The notes under the pieces: model-generated
What the model was told of the DNA's origin: nothing
What the model saw: only the letters and a program-made list of their open reading frames with translations
Databases searched by the model: none
In this document: positions 1 through 11,124 of the stretch, piece after piece
How the letters are laid out: every line of letters begins with the position of its first letter
How positions within the stretch are numbered: the first letter of the stretch is position 1
Program-made: the position numbers and the translations under genes
Assembly (NCBI GenBank): GCA_045837725.1
Contig: JBEWZL010000205.1
Location: forward strand, 1-64,000
Reading direction: 5' to 3'
DNA length: 64,000 bases
DNA from: Vermamoeba vermiformis
Lineage: Eukaryota; Tubulinea; Echinamoebida

Positions 1-189
1 GCGTCCAGCAATAAATGTATGAATCAACATAACTAATCTTTTGCTATATCAATTAATTGCGTATTGAATAGCAACACAAAACTCCGGGATAACGGACGTT
101 TAATCGTTCCACATCTTCAGAACTTGATGGAACAATTACTGTAAACTGCCGAATAAGTCGAAAAAATAAAGAAATTGAAACAGTTTGGT

Positions 190-1775
190 TTATTCGTTTA
201 ACATTCGATGAAATTTGACTGACACTAAATGCTCTTCGCTTCCATTCAAGTCATTTGATATTCCACACACTTTAAAACTTTTTGCAACGATGTCGGCTGG
301 GACACGATTCCACGCAGATACTATCCAGTTGACAACAAGTTGCTTGGTGGGGCTCTGAAACACTGTTTGGTTAGCTCTCCAGCGATCATGCATAGCCCTG
401 TAATGATGCTTGAATGACTTGTTAATTGACACGTCAAGAGGCTGGACAATTGGGGAACACGGGCAGGAGGTATCAAAACAATGTTGTGTGTTAGCAACTA
501 AGGGAAGCTTTGAGGTTTGAAATAGTTTATGTTCCTTCTCCAACTCCATCCCAAACTAGCAAGTTCACATTATTCCCATTACGAAGAAGATCTCACAACT
601 TTATCAAACCACAGCCGTGTCAAAGAGTGATCGTTCCAAGCGTTTTCTTGAAAGGCAATGTGTGCCACTTTAGGGGATACTACTACACCTTTGACGCAGG
701 CAGTAGTTTTACCTTTGAATATAATCATGGGTGGTAACTTGGTGCCGTCAGCCATAACAGCTAATATCACAGTGACGCGACTGCGTGATGCCCCAGATGT
801 TTTGACAACGACCGTCTTTGATCCTCGTTTTTGAACAACCTTTCGAGCAGGAACCTCATAGTAAATGGCTACTTCATCCATATTTCCAATGAAGTTGACT
901 GGAATGCAGTGGTTTTGACGATTGGTGTTGATTGATGTCCAGAATTTGTCCAGTTCCTCGGCGAGTGCCTCGCGTGTGTACAGTTTTGAGGTTGACACAG
1001 TTGGAGTGCGTAACGAAAGGTTGTGCCTGCGAAAGAAGCCGTGCAACCATTTATCAGATGCCGCAAAATTAGGGTGGATCAACTTTGCTTTGTCTTTGAC
1101 GTTTTGCGGTGTCACTGATAGTTTGCGGTCACGACGGGCTAATATCCATGAACACAATTGAATCTCTTCAGCCTCTGTCAACAGCGGTTTGCGTCCACCA
1201 CCATGTTGACGCAGCCTTCCAAATTGCAATGTTTTTTGTCGCCAAGAATACAAAGTTGATTTTGGAATTTTGAAAAGACGCCACACCTCAGCAACTCCGA
1301 GACGTTTAATTTGATCCAAAATGTAAATAAACTGGCGACGATTTCGCTTTAATGAATTATACGAGTTAAGTCGCCGCTTAACATTAAAGGGTTGGGAGGT
1401 AACTGGTCGCGGACGCACATCAGGCTTTGAAGCTTGTTTTACTTGAAGACGATGTTTTAAGAAGTCAAATTTATCTAAATTATAGTAAGATATATGTATT
1501 ATAAGTCTCTGCCCATCGTAAGTAAGCCAATGAATGAGCCACCAGGTGACCGGTAACAAATCCATTAACAGACCACAGATGAACAAAGAGCATCAGTAAT
1601 GCATACCTGAGAATGGAACAACTGGAAAATCACAGGAATTCACTTTAGCAAGTGTTTGCTTGTGTTGTACTGGAGACTGTTGCAGTTGAGGAGGCTGATC
1701 TAGTGCCTGAATGTCAGGATCTAGTTCTGTTAGTAATTGATCAAATTCGATGGGATTTTTTTTGTTTATAGTCAA
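190..1775 (-). mobile_element. Decayed pogo/Tigger-type DNA transposon, DDE transposase
   Basis: The main open stretch (1586 down to 579) carries a helix-turn-helix region (GVAEVWRLFKIPKSTLYSWR), then a CENP-B-like second DNA-binding region (KWLHGFFRRHNLSLRTPT), then the start of a DDE_1 catalytic domain with the first aspartate in GNMDEVAIYYE. The second aspartate (LLVWD, near 550) and the third (QPLDVSINKSFK, near 430) lie in two further frames, so the catalytic domain is broken by at least two frameshifts. QPLDVSINK is a signature of pogo-like transposases. A short open stretch upstream (1775-1593) may be a first exon, joined through a donor near 1604; its 5' end lies in an inverted-repeat arm. 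The final stop is at 190. I could not define outer terminal repeats or target-site duplication. The family call is confident, the element ends are not. The copy looks inactive. Confidence 0.8.
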
Positions 1776-2518
1776 TTAGACTGTGCGCATTCCAAATATG
1801 CAAACAGAATTGAATTCTGTTGCATAGTAACCCGTCGAGACCCGCGACAAGACCCGCGAAAAATTTGGTTCCTTGCAATGCTATTCAGCTCAATGAACAC
1901 AGAATTTAAAGTGTCTTATATGTCGAAGTAGGTTATTTGAGGTGTAGAATTCGAATTTGATGTCAAAATAAGGTTCTGAGCTCATGCGATCCCAGGCGTG
2001 GATTTACGATTTGGATTAAAATTTTGTACTGACTTGTACTCCACTCAAAAATTCTATCTATTGAATAGATATATATAACAATATTTTACAATACCTCTTG
2101 TGATAGTTTTGGATGCTTTGGCTGCAGGTCAATTTTGCTGGCTAGATCTAACTTGTACCTCTGCTTGCTCATCTGCAAACCATTTCCTATGGCGACCCCT
2201 TCTTCTGTCACTCCTGCGCAATGACCCAGGCTTGAGTTGCTTATAATATCTCTCTACTGTGGTCATATTGGTTCGATTGGAATAAAATTAATAAAATTAT
2301 TCACCAATGGCCTTATTTTGGAAATTTTTGAATTCAGTCTCTTTGCTACCAGTTTTATTTGCCAGAATAGCACCAAATTTTTCGCGGGTCTTGTCGCGGG
2401 TCTCGACGGGTTACTATGCAACAGAATTCAATTCTGTTTGCATATTTGGAATGCGCACAGTCTAATTGACTATAAACAAAAAAAATCCCATCGAATTTGG
2501 TCAATTACTAACAGAATT
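1726..2518. repeat. Long inverted repeat: two ~140-base arms around ~500 bases
   Basis: The left arm (about 1726-1872) reads almost base for base as the reverse complement of the right arm (about 2371-2518). It includes a GC-rich stretch (cccgcgacaagacccgcg on the left) and the internal palindrome agaattgaattct. Homology fades inside the arms after an indel and outside near 1722 and 2522. Each arm, read outward, carries the same open stretch TINKKNPIEF[D/G]QLLTELD, one leading toward the pogo transposase and the other toward the RS-rich gene. Two readings are possible: a foldback or MITE-like insertion, or a duplicated head-to-head promoter and first exon of a two-gene element. The spacer shows no clear gene. 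Confidence 0.85.
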
Positions 2519-2531
2519 GGATTTTACAGAA

Positions 2532-3988
2532 TTCTGGTCACAGATGGTGAACTGCAGACTAACTTTGTTCACAACTCGACTCTAGCTGCCTGGGTTAGTC
2601 AAAATCTGAGTTCTGGTCGCCTACTGAAGCTTCCTGCAAGCAGTTGGGCATTTGTAAATGTTGACGAGTAAGTGCGAACTTATTTATTGCGGCGCCGCTA
2701 ACATTGATTAGGACAAAGACACTGTGCATTACAGACACAAGCAATATTCAATATTCAGAAAAAACACCTCATGTGAAGCCCCTATACCACATTGGCTTGG
2801 GTCCTAATGTTAGCGAGTTGCCAGCGCCGCCGCCGATCAAGTCAAAAAGCGACCAAATTGTCGACTCCACTGGCACATCAGATCAAGCACCAGACAACAA
2901 CATAGGACCCGATTCAAATGCAGAATTAATCACAAGTGATGTTCCAGCAGTAGACAACCAAAGTGAGAGTGCTGATGATGAAATTGATGACTTTGTAAGT
3001 TTTCGACTAATTGCCGAACGTTTAATAACTCATTCTGTAGTATCAAACCATGAAGCAAGACAATGATAAACTCTACTCTTTCTATTACGAGAAGCATCCG
3101 ATCCAGTATCCAAACAATTCGCGCGGTTACTCTGCATTGCTGGTTCGAAAGTCGAAAAAGCGAGTGCGGGTTGGATATGATTATGACACCAAAGATTATG
3201 GGGTTGTCAGTGTTATTGCAGTTCTCAAAGTGCGAAATGGAAAGGCTTCTTTATTAGTTTTGGATGCCGAGGACGAAGTCCAGCGCGTGTCACCATCTTC
3301 GGTCAAAAATGAAGTTGGACAATCCAGTGCAACGGTAGTCAAGTCATCAGAGAAAAGAGTACATCAGTATTTGGAGCAATCTGAAGATACAGAGCCAATT
3401 TATTCACCGCAAACACCTCGCCAAAGAACCATTGTCACGCGCACTTCCACTTCTGCGATCAACTCGAAGCAAACTCCCAATACTAACTCCATGCAACTTG
3501 TGATATCTCGAATTGAAGCACTTGAAAAGGAAGCCAGAGAGACCAAAGAGAGCATTCAGAAGCTGTCGAAACTACTGGAGGCACAATCTGCTAATTTGGC
3601 TAAAAATTCTAACTCTGCTCCTCAATATCCTATGTTTGTTCCCTACCCTCAACTTAAAGGGTATTTTGAACCAGCCCAGCAGTCTCCCAATAATGAAAAT
3701 CGAAAACGAACACACCACTCTCGCTCTCGCTCCCGCTCACCATCTCCCAAGTCTTCGCGTCACAAACGGCACCCTCGGCAACTGAAATACTACAGTGACT
3801 CCAGATCATCTTCATCATGCTCTAGATCTGCCTCAAACTCACCTGAGAGGAGTTTCGAAAAGCACTACAAGAGGCGAAGATCCAGATCTCCAGATCGCCG
3901 ACACCGATTGACTCACCAATCCCCACGCTCGCCCACTAGGTATGATTCATATGCACACAAGAGTTATAAGAAACAAAGATTTTATTAA
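2532..3988 (+). CDS. RS-rich coiled-coil protein, unrecognised
   Basis: Three exons join cleanly: up to 2667 (ending in NVDE), 2712-2994, and 3041-3988, with donors GTAAGT and acceptors TTAG and GTAG. The first exon has no in-frame ATG that I can find; the open frame continues upstream into the inverted-repeat arm, so the start is unresolved and may be in an unseen exon. The protein has an acidic region rich in Asp, Asn and Ser, an uncharged globular part with YSALLVRKSKKRVRVGYDYD, a predicted coiled coil (RIEALEKEARETKESIQKL), and a C-terminal RS domain with many Arg-Ser dipeptides (HHSRSRSRSPSPKS). RS tails are typical of splicing-related nuclear proteins. The position beside the pogo element and the shared 5' arm leave open that this is an accessory gene of a transposon. 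Poly(A) signal aataaa follows the stop. Confidence 0.6.
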
Positions 3989-4124
3989 ATAATAAACACC
4001 ATTCCAAATTGCTTCAACTTGTTTTGCTTTACGACTTATTTGGCAGTTTACAGTAGAACATGTAAAATTCGTTGTAAGTAAGCGCAATATTTTTCAAACA
4101 GGTATATTAATTATAAAATTATAG

Positions 4125-5405
4125 GAATGCGATTTCTTACTCGATCTACCTCCAGAATTGACGGATTTAATTTTTTCCTATTTATCCGAGTCAAAATGGA
4201 GGTTTTGCATGCGATGCGTATGCAAGCGATTGATGAATTGGATCAATATAACAGATTTTAAATTTGGATTGATTTATGGTCGCCAGATGAGCGAGATCGC
4301 GGATTCGTTTTCAAAATACACGAAGCCGTTTGGATTTAACTTTGCATGTGCCTCTATTGACACGATAAGGACACATCAATACGAACCTATCTCGAAATTA
4401 TCAAGTTTAACGTCATTGAGGATTGGACATCAAGGTCTGACAGATGGTCGTGATCCAACGTTCATTTCAGCATTAACAAACTTGGAACAATTAGAAGTTC
4501 ATATGATATCCACAAAGACCCTTAATAGATTAGCAAAATTGAAGAGTATCACCGCTGCAGTATTTACATTGAAAGATTATTATTCAGACGAAGATTCTGG
4601 AGTGGCTCCGTTAAGCTTGCCTTCTTTGGAAACTGCAAATTTCAAAGTTATTCAAGCCGAAGATACTCTTCCTATATTAAGCGATTCATATCGACTCACG
4701 AGATTGACGATAGATCGGATCACAAAGTTACCGCCAAATTATTTCGCAGCGTTATCGAGCTTACGAGTGCTGAAAATTTACGCTTGCACATCGGCTGCAA
4801 ATGACGGACATTATTCAATGTTAGCTCATATTGATGCACCATTGCCTAATTTGGAATCCTTGCACACTAATACTGAAATCTCGTTTTTCGAAAATATGGT
4901 GCAAAACTTGACTTGTTTGTATCTCAGCTGCTATTCAACACAAAAGTCAAACATTAGCGATATAGAACAATTAACAAACTTGCAAAAGTTGACGCTATTT
5001 GGGCTTAATGAAGGCCATCAAAGTCTGGATCTGAGGCGATTGCAACAGCTGTCATCATTAGTATTATCAAGCGCAACAGTAACTTCGTATTCATATGATA
5101 CACTCCTTGACAATATTAACACTCACGCATTGCAACAATTAACGATTTCTTCAATGGAGCACAAACAATCTCTCAGCCTAATTTCCAAATTAAGTAACTT
5201 GACAGATTTGGACTTGTCGTTTCCTTACATAGGAGTCAATAATCCGACAGCTATCGATGATATTGAGCCAATATTGTTAGCTCTGAAGAATTTGACGAGA
5301 TTTCAGGTCTACGGCAACTGCACTCCTTTGATAGTCAACGATTTGGCCAAGTTGAAGACCTTCAAAAATTTAAACTTACTTGGCCCGGTAATAGACCGAA
5401 AGTAA
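4125..5405 (+). CDS. F-box / leucine-rich-repeat protein
   Basis: A long exon opens after an acceptor at 4124 and begins with an F-box: DLPPELTDLIFSYL followed by CMRCVCKRLMNWI (from about 4140). About 350 residues of irregular leucine-rich repeats follow (LSSLTSLRIG, LTNLEQLEVH, LSSLRVLKI, LTNLQKLTLFG, LSNLTDLDLSF). F-box proteins of this type are substrate adaptors of SCF ubiquitin ligases: the F-box binds Skp1 and the LRRs bind the target. The frame is open upstream of the acceptor, and a donor GTAAGT lies at about 4075, but the short leader before it contains no usable ATG in frame, so the first exon is unresolved. No further introns are seen. The target is unknown. An aataaa-like signal lies about 20 bases after the stop. 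Confidence 0.8.
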   Translation, partial: ECDFLLDLPPELTDLIFSYLSESKWRFCMRCVCKRLMNWINITDFKFGLIYGRQMSEIADSFSKYTKPFGFNFACASIDTIRTHQYEPISKLSSLTSLRIGHQGLTDGRDPTFISALTNLEQLEVHMISTKTLNRLAKLKSITAAVFTLKDYYSDEDSGVAPLSLPSLETANFKVIQAEDTLPILSDSYRLTRLTIDRITKLPPNYFAALSSLRVLKIYACTSAANDGHYSMLAHIDAPLPNLESLHTNTEISFFENMVQNLTCLYLSCYSTQKSNISDIEQLTNLQKLTLFGLNEGHQSLDLRRLQQLSSLVLSSATVTSYSYDTLLDNINTHALQQLTISSMEHKQSLSLISKLSNLTDLDLSFPYIGVNNPTAIDDIEPILLALKNLTRFQVYGNCTPLIVNDLAKLKTFKNLNLLGPVIDRK

Positions 5406-5489
5406 TGTAATGCCCATAGTGTCATAATAAAACATTTTTAACGGTAATAAAAACAAGGAATGAATTCGACCAGATCCAGCTCAACGGTT

Positions 5490-8400
5490 TTACTCGTCAT
5501 CAGCCTGATCATCACCGTTGCCAAGACCAGTGGGACGAGGTCGTCGTGTGGGAGGTCGTCGTCTCTTTTGAATTCTAGCGCGCTCCATGGTCGGATGAGA
5601 TAATTCAGGGGACTTAACTTCGGGCAAAGTGTTCAAGTTGGCTGGCGGCAAAGTCGTGTCAATGGTCACTGTTTCACGACGCGGTGCCGCTGCAGGAGCC
5701 TTCTTGGTCTTGGACGACGAGCTTGACTTCTTGTCTGGCTTCTTGTCGTCTTTTTTCTTGTCGTCGGGCTTTTTCTGTGTGAAGATGTTTAGCAAAAGGT
5801 TTCACAAACAATGAGAGTTTTTGTTGCACGGGATTATCTAGTTACCTTGTCTTCAGGCTTCGGTGAAGGGGTCGGATTAGCGGTCGGAGAAGGAGGTGCT
5901 TGGCCTTGTGGTGGCGGGGCATTCGATGGAGCACCTACGCGTGGTGGTGGGAATCCCATCTTTGGTGGCATCAAACCAGGCATGACAGCGATCTTCTTGA
6001 TGCCTCCTGGTGCAGGGCCAGCGCCAGTGGGTGAAGGACCAGGACCTCCAGGGCTAGACGGACCTGGGCCTCCGGGGTTGGGACCTGGGGCTGCACCTGG
6101 ACCTCCTGGAACTACACCACGTTAGTTCCACGACACAACAAGACTCTTGCAGTTTGACTTACCCTTGGGCGGCATCTTTCTCGGAGCGACCTTTGGCGGG
6201 ACTTTAGGAGGCACAGCAGGGCCGGAGCCAGTGTTAGCGGCAGGCTTGTTCTCGCCTTCAGTGTCAAAACTGCCCGAAGTATTGCCCGCAGCCTTGGCGA
6301 TGTTGGCCACCAAGTTCATGGCACCAACACCAGGAGCCCAGTTCGGTGTGGCTGCTGGTTTTTCTTCAATAGACACAGGTCTTGGCGACGGAACTGGCGG
6401 CTTTTCGTCTCTCGGTGTGGGTGTTGTTGGCTCCACGTGACTGGTCGTGGTTGAAGTAGTGTTGGACTCGGACGAGTCTTCGTCTTCAGTCACGGTTGAC
6501 TCGCGTTTGGAACCCGAGGTAATCTCGTCGATAATGTTCTCGAGCGAGTCCATTGTCTTCTCGAACAAGTAGTCCGCAGCAATATCAACGGCATCGCCGA
6601 AACATTCGTCGGATTTGTTACCAATCTCACCTCCTGCAGCACGCACGAGAATGTCTTCGAACATCTGCAAAGCATCGTGAGTAAATGTCATGAAATTTCA
6701 GGGCTATTCCTTACTTGGTTGTCAATTTCTTTGGAACCAAAGTTGATGTTCGTGCGCAAGCGCTTAATAGTGTCGTCATCAAGGGAGGGTTGTTTCTCTT
6801 TGACAATCTCAGCCAATTTGCTCTTCAAGTTTGAATAGTGATTGGCGACAATAGGCTCCACATCTAATCAACGATATTAAAAATTTCCTTATATAGTTAT
6901 GTTCTAGCCAACGTTGCAATAGTAAAATATGAATATATGAGGTTCTTAGTGGTCTAGCGATCAATAAGTCGTTGATGCAGTCCGTGGATTCCTCAACAAT
7001 ATTTTTCTTAGAAAATAGTTTCTAGACGTACCTTTCACCATGCTCTTCAATTTTTGAGTCAATTCAGTGCCCAATATTTCAAAGGCCTCGGCCTTGGCTG
7101 CGTGCAATGCAGCTACGACACTTTCGTAGTTGGATGCGTCTTTCATCATGACGAGGTCTTCGAGCTTGGCTTTGCCCGTTGCTTTAATCTTCATGACGTA
7201 CTTTTCGATTTCTTCACGTTGAGAAGCGCTCTGTGCGGGTATTTCCAAATTAGGAAATGCGAGGGGAAAAATTACACGTGACTTACGTAGAATTGGAATT
7301 GACTGCCGAGAGAAGCTTCAGTCTTTTGCGTGAATTTACTCTTCGGCAAGTGATTGCTAATAATAAGCTGTTCAATTTCGCCGATGACTTTTGTAATCTT
7401 TCGCTTTTCAGTCTCTTCTTTGGCTTGGTTCAACGCATTGTTCATGTCCAGAATAGGCAATGGAGCCTGTTTCAATGTATGATTTCTCTCCAAGCCGAGT
7501 CTATATACACATAGTTAGTATCTATATAGTTATAACATGTTGCTCAACCGAAAAAAACTCGTCGGATCTGACCGGGTCACGCGAGCAAAAAAAAACAATA
7601 TCTCGAAGCATTAACGCGCTAAGAAAGCAATTATCAGTGTATATTACCTGAAATTTCTGAAGCCTTGCAAAGTAGTGCCGTTCTCGTCCCAATGCAAAGT
7701 TGTCAACGTGGTGTTGGTCTGCAGGGCTTTAGACAAGGCCATAGCACCACGGTTACCGAGATTGTTGCCAGTAATGTCTAAGTTTAAGATGCTATCATTG
7801 GTACCAATAGCGTCGATGAGGGGAATCAAATCAGGGCCAGCCTGCAGAAAATAAAGTCAGATTTCCTTATTTGGTAAAGCACGATCCGATCCGTTTAGGT
7901 TAACACTAGCGTTATTAATAGTACTGGTAGTATGATCTCAGTATTACTTACGTGGAAGCCACGACCACCAGCAATATGTAAGCTATCAATAGGGCATTGA
8001 GAAGAGATCAAGCGAATGATGCTCTCGATGGCTTGAGATCTAGCCTTGGTGCCTTTCTCTTTGAAATTTCTGTTCAAAATCAGTGTCTTCAAGGCAGGCG
8101 CGTGACACAATCCTTCGGCCAAGACATTGATGCCCTAAATACCAAAGATTAGATACCGATATTACTCGGTCACAAAACGGATCTTACTTCATCTCCGAAA
8201 TCGTTCTCGCTCAAGTCTAAAGTGACTAAATTTGCAGACTCGGCGGCTAGAGCAATAAGAGCACGTGCTCCTTCAATGCCCAAGTCATTGTTAGCCAAAT
8301 TCAAGTCGAAATTTTGCAAGTAGACGTTGCTGAATAAAGTCCTAAAAATGACATTAGATATTGCCTTTTATGGTTATAAATATACTGCACGTACTTCATG

Positions 8401-10798
8401 AACTCGCGCAATCCATCGAGAGGTACTTTACAACCAGCCAAATTGAGCTTGTTCAAACCACCACCGGATGTGATCAGCTTTGTCAATGCACTCAAATCCT
8501 TCTTGACTGTATCCATTAAACATAGATTAGTTATTATGCCTGACATGCTTTATACGAAGATTTGGTATTAAAGAATCAAAATCGTAAAAAAAGATTTATC
8601 GATGCATCCAAAATGATAATTGAAAATTCGTCTTACCCATCTTGTTATCAGAAATATCCAATTCTTTCAATTCATAAGCGCAACCACGATGAATAGCACC
8701 GATCATAACGTCCAAAGAAGGACTAGTGTTCTTCATGTAGAATTTCGCCAACGGATTTGGATTCGCCAAGTACGAAATCATAGAGTTAGTACCGTCATTT
8801 TCTAATTTGTTGCCCGAGATATTCAGCGTAGTCAATGTGCTCGCCATGTGCACGTTCTTTTTCAGCGCATTGCCAAAGGCTTGCATGCCTTGTTTCTTGG
8901 CACCACAATCAGCAATGTTAATCGAACTCAAACCATGATCTAAAACGCATAATAATATTAGAGTACTGTATATAATACTAGGGTATTGAATGCATATTAA
9001 ATTAGGCTAATTTGAGATTTTTTCGGATTCGATCGAACTTACTCAAAGCAGCGATCCAAGAGCTGACTGAGGTTAGACCTTTATCGTCAAGCATATTATT
9101 GCTAAAGTCGATGGTAGTAATAGCAGTGCCCTTATTGGCTGTCAGGGCAGTAGCCAAATCGGTGAAATTGTCTTTGGTGCCGTTAACTCCGACCAAAGTC
9201 AAACTTTCAATCTTCTTGTTCTCTTTAAAGCAATCGACAATAGGCTGGAACTGATCCTTCTCTAATTTGTAACCTCTATAATATTATAAATTAGAATTGC
9301 AAATGGAATTGAAATCAGATCCCTAAAAAAATCTGAAAAAAATGCCAAAAAATTCAAATAAATACGAAACGGATATTTTATGGCTATATATACGTACCTA
9401 AGCACGAAATCAGTGAAGAAATTGTTTGTTTTGAGAGCCCAGCAAAGAGCACGGATGTCGCTCGTGGCCAACGGCAATTCGAACTCTTTCAAGTTAAACG
9501 TCTTGATTTTAGTAGCAGGGAACAAATTTTCAATATCCCATGCTATGTCTTGACGAGCAGGAGTCCCAAAGTAATCGCAGAAAGCCAAGTATGCATTAGC
9601 CAAATTTCCGCAAGGTCGATCTGATTACGAGAGTAAATTAAATTAGCAAATATTATAAAGCGATTTAATATGCATTAATAAGACGATCAATAGCAAATTT
9701 ACGCGATTTAAAGCGTATCTTAAACAAATCGAGTAAAATATCAATTTCGATTAGAAATTTCAAACGAGTAAGCTCGAAATTGAACGTGCTAATGGCTGTT
9801 CGATCGAGTAACTCATATATAATATAGATATTAATATAATATTGAATTATATTGAGAGAATCTTTTTTGTTGTAAACTTCGGCAATTCAAACTGCGGTCG
9901 TCTTTGCCTTGAATTTGATGGAATTTCGTGCAATAAAATCATATATGATACGCCGTTTCTTAATGTTGATATATTCTCGAGATTCGTACCTGCTGGATCA
10001 AGATCGCGAAGTCTGACAGATTGAAAAAAGCGGATTAGATTTTTTGCATTGCCCGCAGTATTAATTATAAAATTACCTTGATGATGGTGCTACATCCCAG
10101 GATATAGGAGTCTCTTCAGGAGTTCCATTCGGAAAACATGCGTGGATGTTGTTTCGGATGCAGGTAATAATCTCGTCCACTTTAGGTGATTTAATTGTGG
10201 CCGAAAATGATTTGCAATCGAATATAACCTATCAATGAATTTAATATTAATATAGTTGGTCTTTAATATTCATTTTCAACGGTCCTGAGACAATTGTGTC
10301 CCAATTCAGCAATTGATATTACGAGCGGATGCCGTAATTTTGGATGTTACGACATCGGATGCACGTGTATAATCATCATTTCATATTGTATTATTACCTC
10401 TGAATTATTTGGAGAGCGGATCTTGCCTAAGGCTAAAAAGTTTACATCACCGCCAGCCTAAATTAAAATTAAAATACAGTCAATGCTGTAATAAATAATA
10501 TAATCAATAATATATCGATTACTAACCTCAACTTTCTTCTTAGCGACCTTGAGTAAATATAATCTGTAATTTCCAATGCATAATATTTTTTTCTCGCTTC
10601 CTTTCTTTGCAACTACATCGACTAAGCCCATAAAGGAGAATTTATCGCCTTTTGAGTGCGCAAAAGCTTGAACCAGCTCTAGATTAATTATGAAAGTTAA
10701 AGAAATTATTGACGGATGACAAACTCGATCTAAAATAAGGAATTCGAGAGATTGATTAGGATACGTTGATCTTCTGATGAGAAAGTATCTTCAGCCAT
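5490..10798 (-). CDS. CARMIL: CARMIL, actin capping protein regulator / myosin I linker
   Basis: About 18 exons joined by canonical introns give a protein close to animal and Dictyostelium CARMIL. The N-terminal PH-like domain (LVQAFAHSKGDKFSF, exon 10527-10678) is followed by DRPCGNLANAYLAFCDYFG, the counterpart of a conserved CARMIL linker. A long LRR array spans exons from about 9600 to 7650 (IDFSNNMLDDKGL, LNISGNKLENDG, LDLSENDFG, LDITGNNLGNRGAMALSKAL). Next comes the helical dimerisation region (7500-6720), an acidic and proline-rich region (VPPKVPPKVAPRKMPPKG, GGPGPSSPGGPGP), and a basic C terminus. A capping-protein-interaction motif, LSHPTMERARIQKRRRPP (about 5549-5603), matches the consensus LxHxTxxRPKx6P in spacing, with AR in place of PK. 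CARMIL strips or inhibits capping protein at barbed ends and links Arp2/3 activity to myosin I at the plasma membrane. The start at 10798 (MAEDTFSSEDQ) lies head to head with the next gene. Confidence 0.93.
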
Positions 10799-11124
10799 GG
10801 TTTGGCGTGTTGTGCTTTACAGATCGAGTGCGTGTAAAAATAAAAAATATCGACCTGAAATTCCAATACGGTCAGTGCACAACAAAAATCAATTTTGACC
10901 GTTATTCTATTAAACCTTTTTATTTGTATTATATACAGCGGTCTAACCAGAAAGTTGACGTTAAACTTGCGGCGGATCAAGCCAACAAAATCGGAACGTC
11001 AACTCATTTCTTCAACACGTGGCTCGTTCTAAGAAGAGATATTCTTGTCCCATTCTCTGCTTCGTTAAAAAATTAATTTGACGAATAATTGTGGAAATAG
11101 AACAGGTCTAGCAATTTTTTGGGG
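10799..11124. promoter_or_regulatory. Divergent intergenic region, CARMIL / ankyrin-BTB gene
   Basis: These 326 bases separate the two ATGs of divergent genes and must hold both promoters. The stretch contains an open frame, but no codon pattern or homology supports a gene. I see no clear TATA box, repeat or palindrome. Confidence 0.5.

Noticed and set aside
5811-6440. Plus-strand Gly/Pro-rich open frames
   Set aside because: They are antisense to the proline-rich exons of CARMIL; the minus-strand reading has exon structure and family motifs.
10777-11076. 99-codon plus-strand open frame
   Set aside because: It begins antisense within CARMIL exon 1 and crosses the promoter region; no family pattern or splice context supports it.
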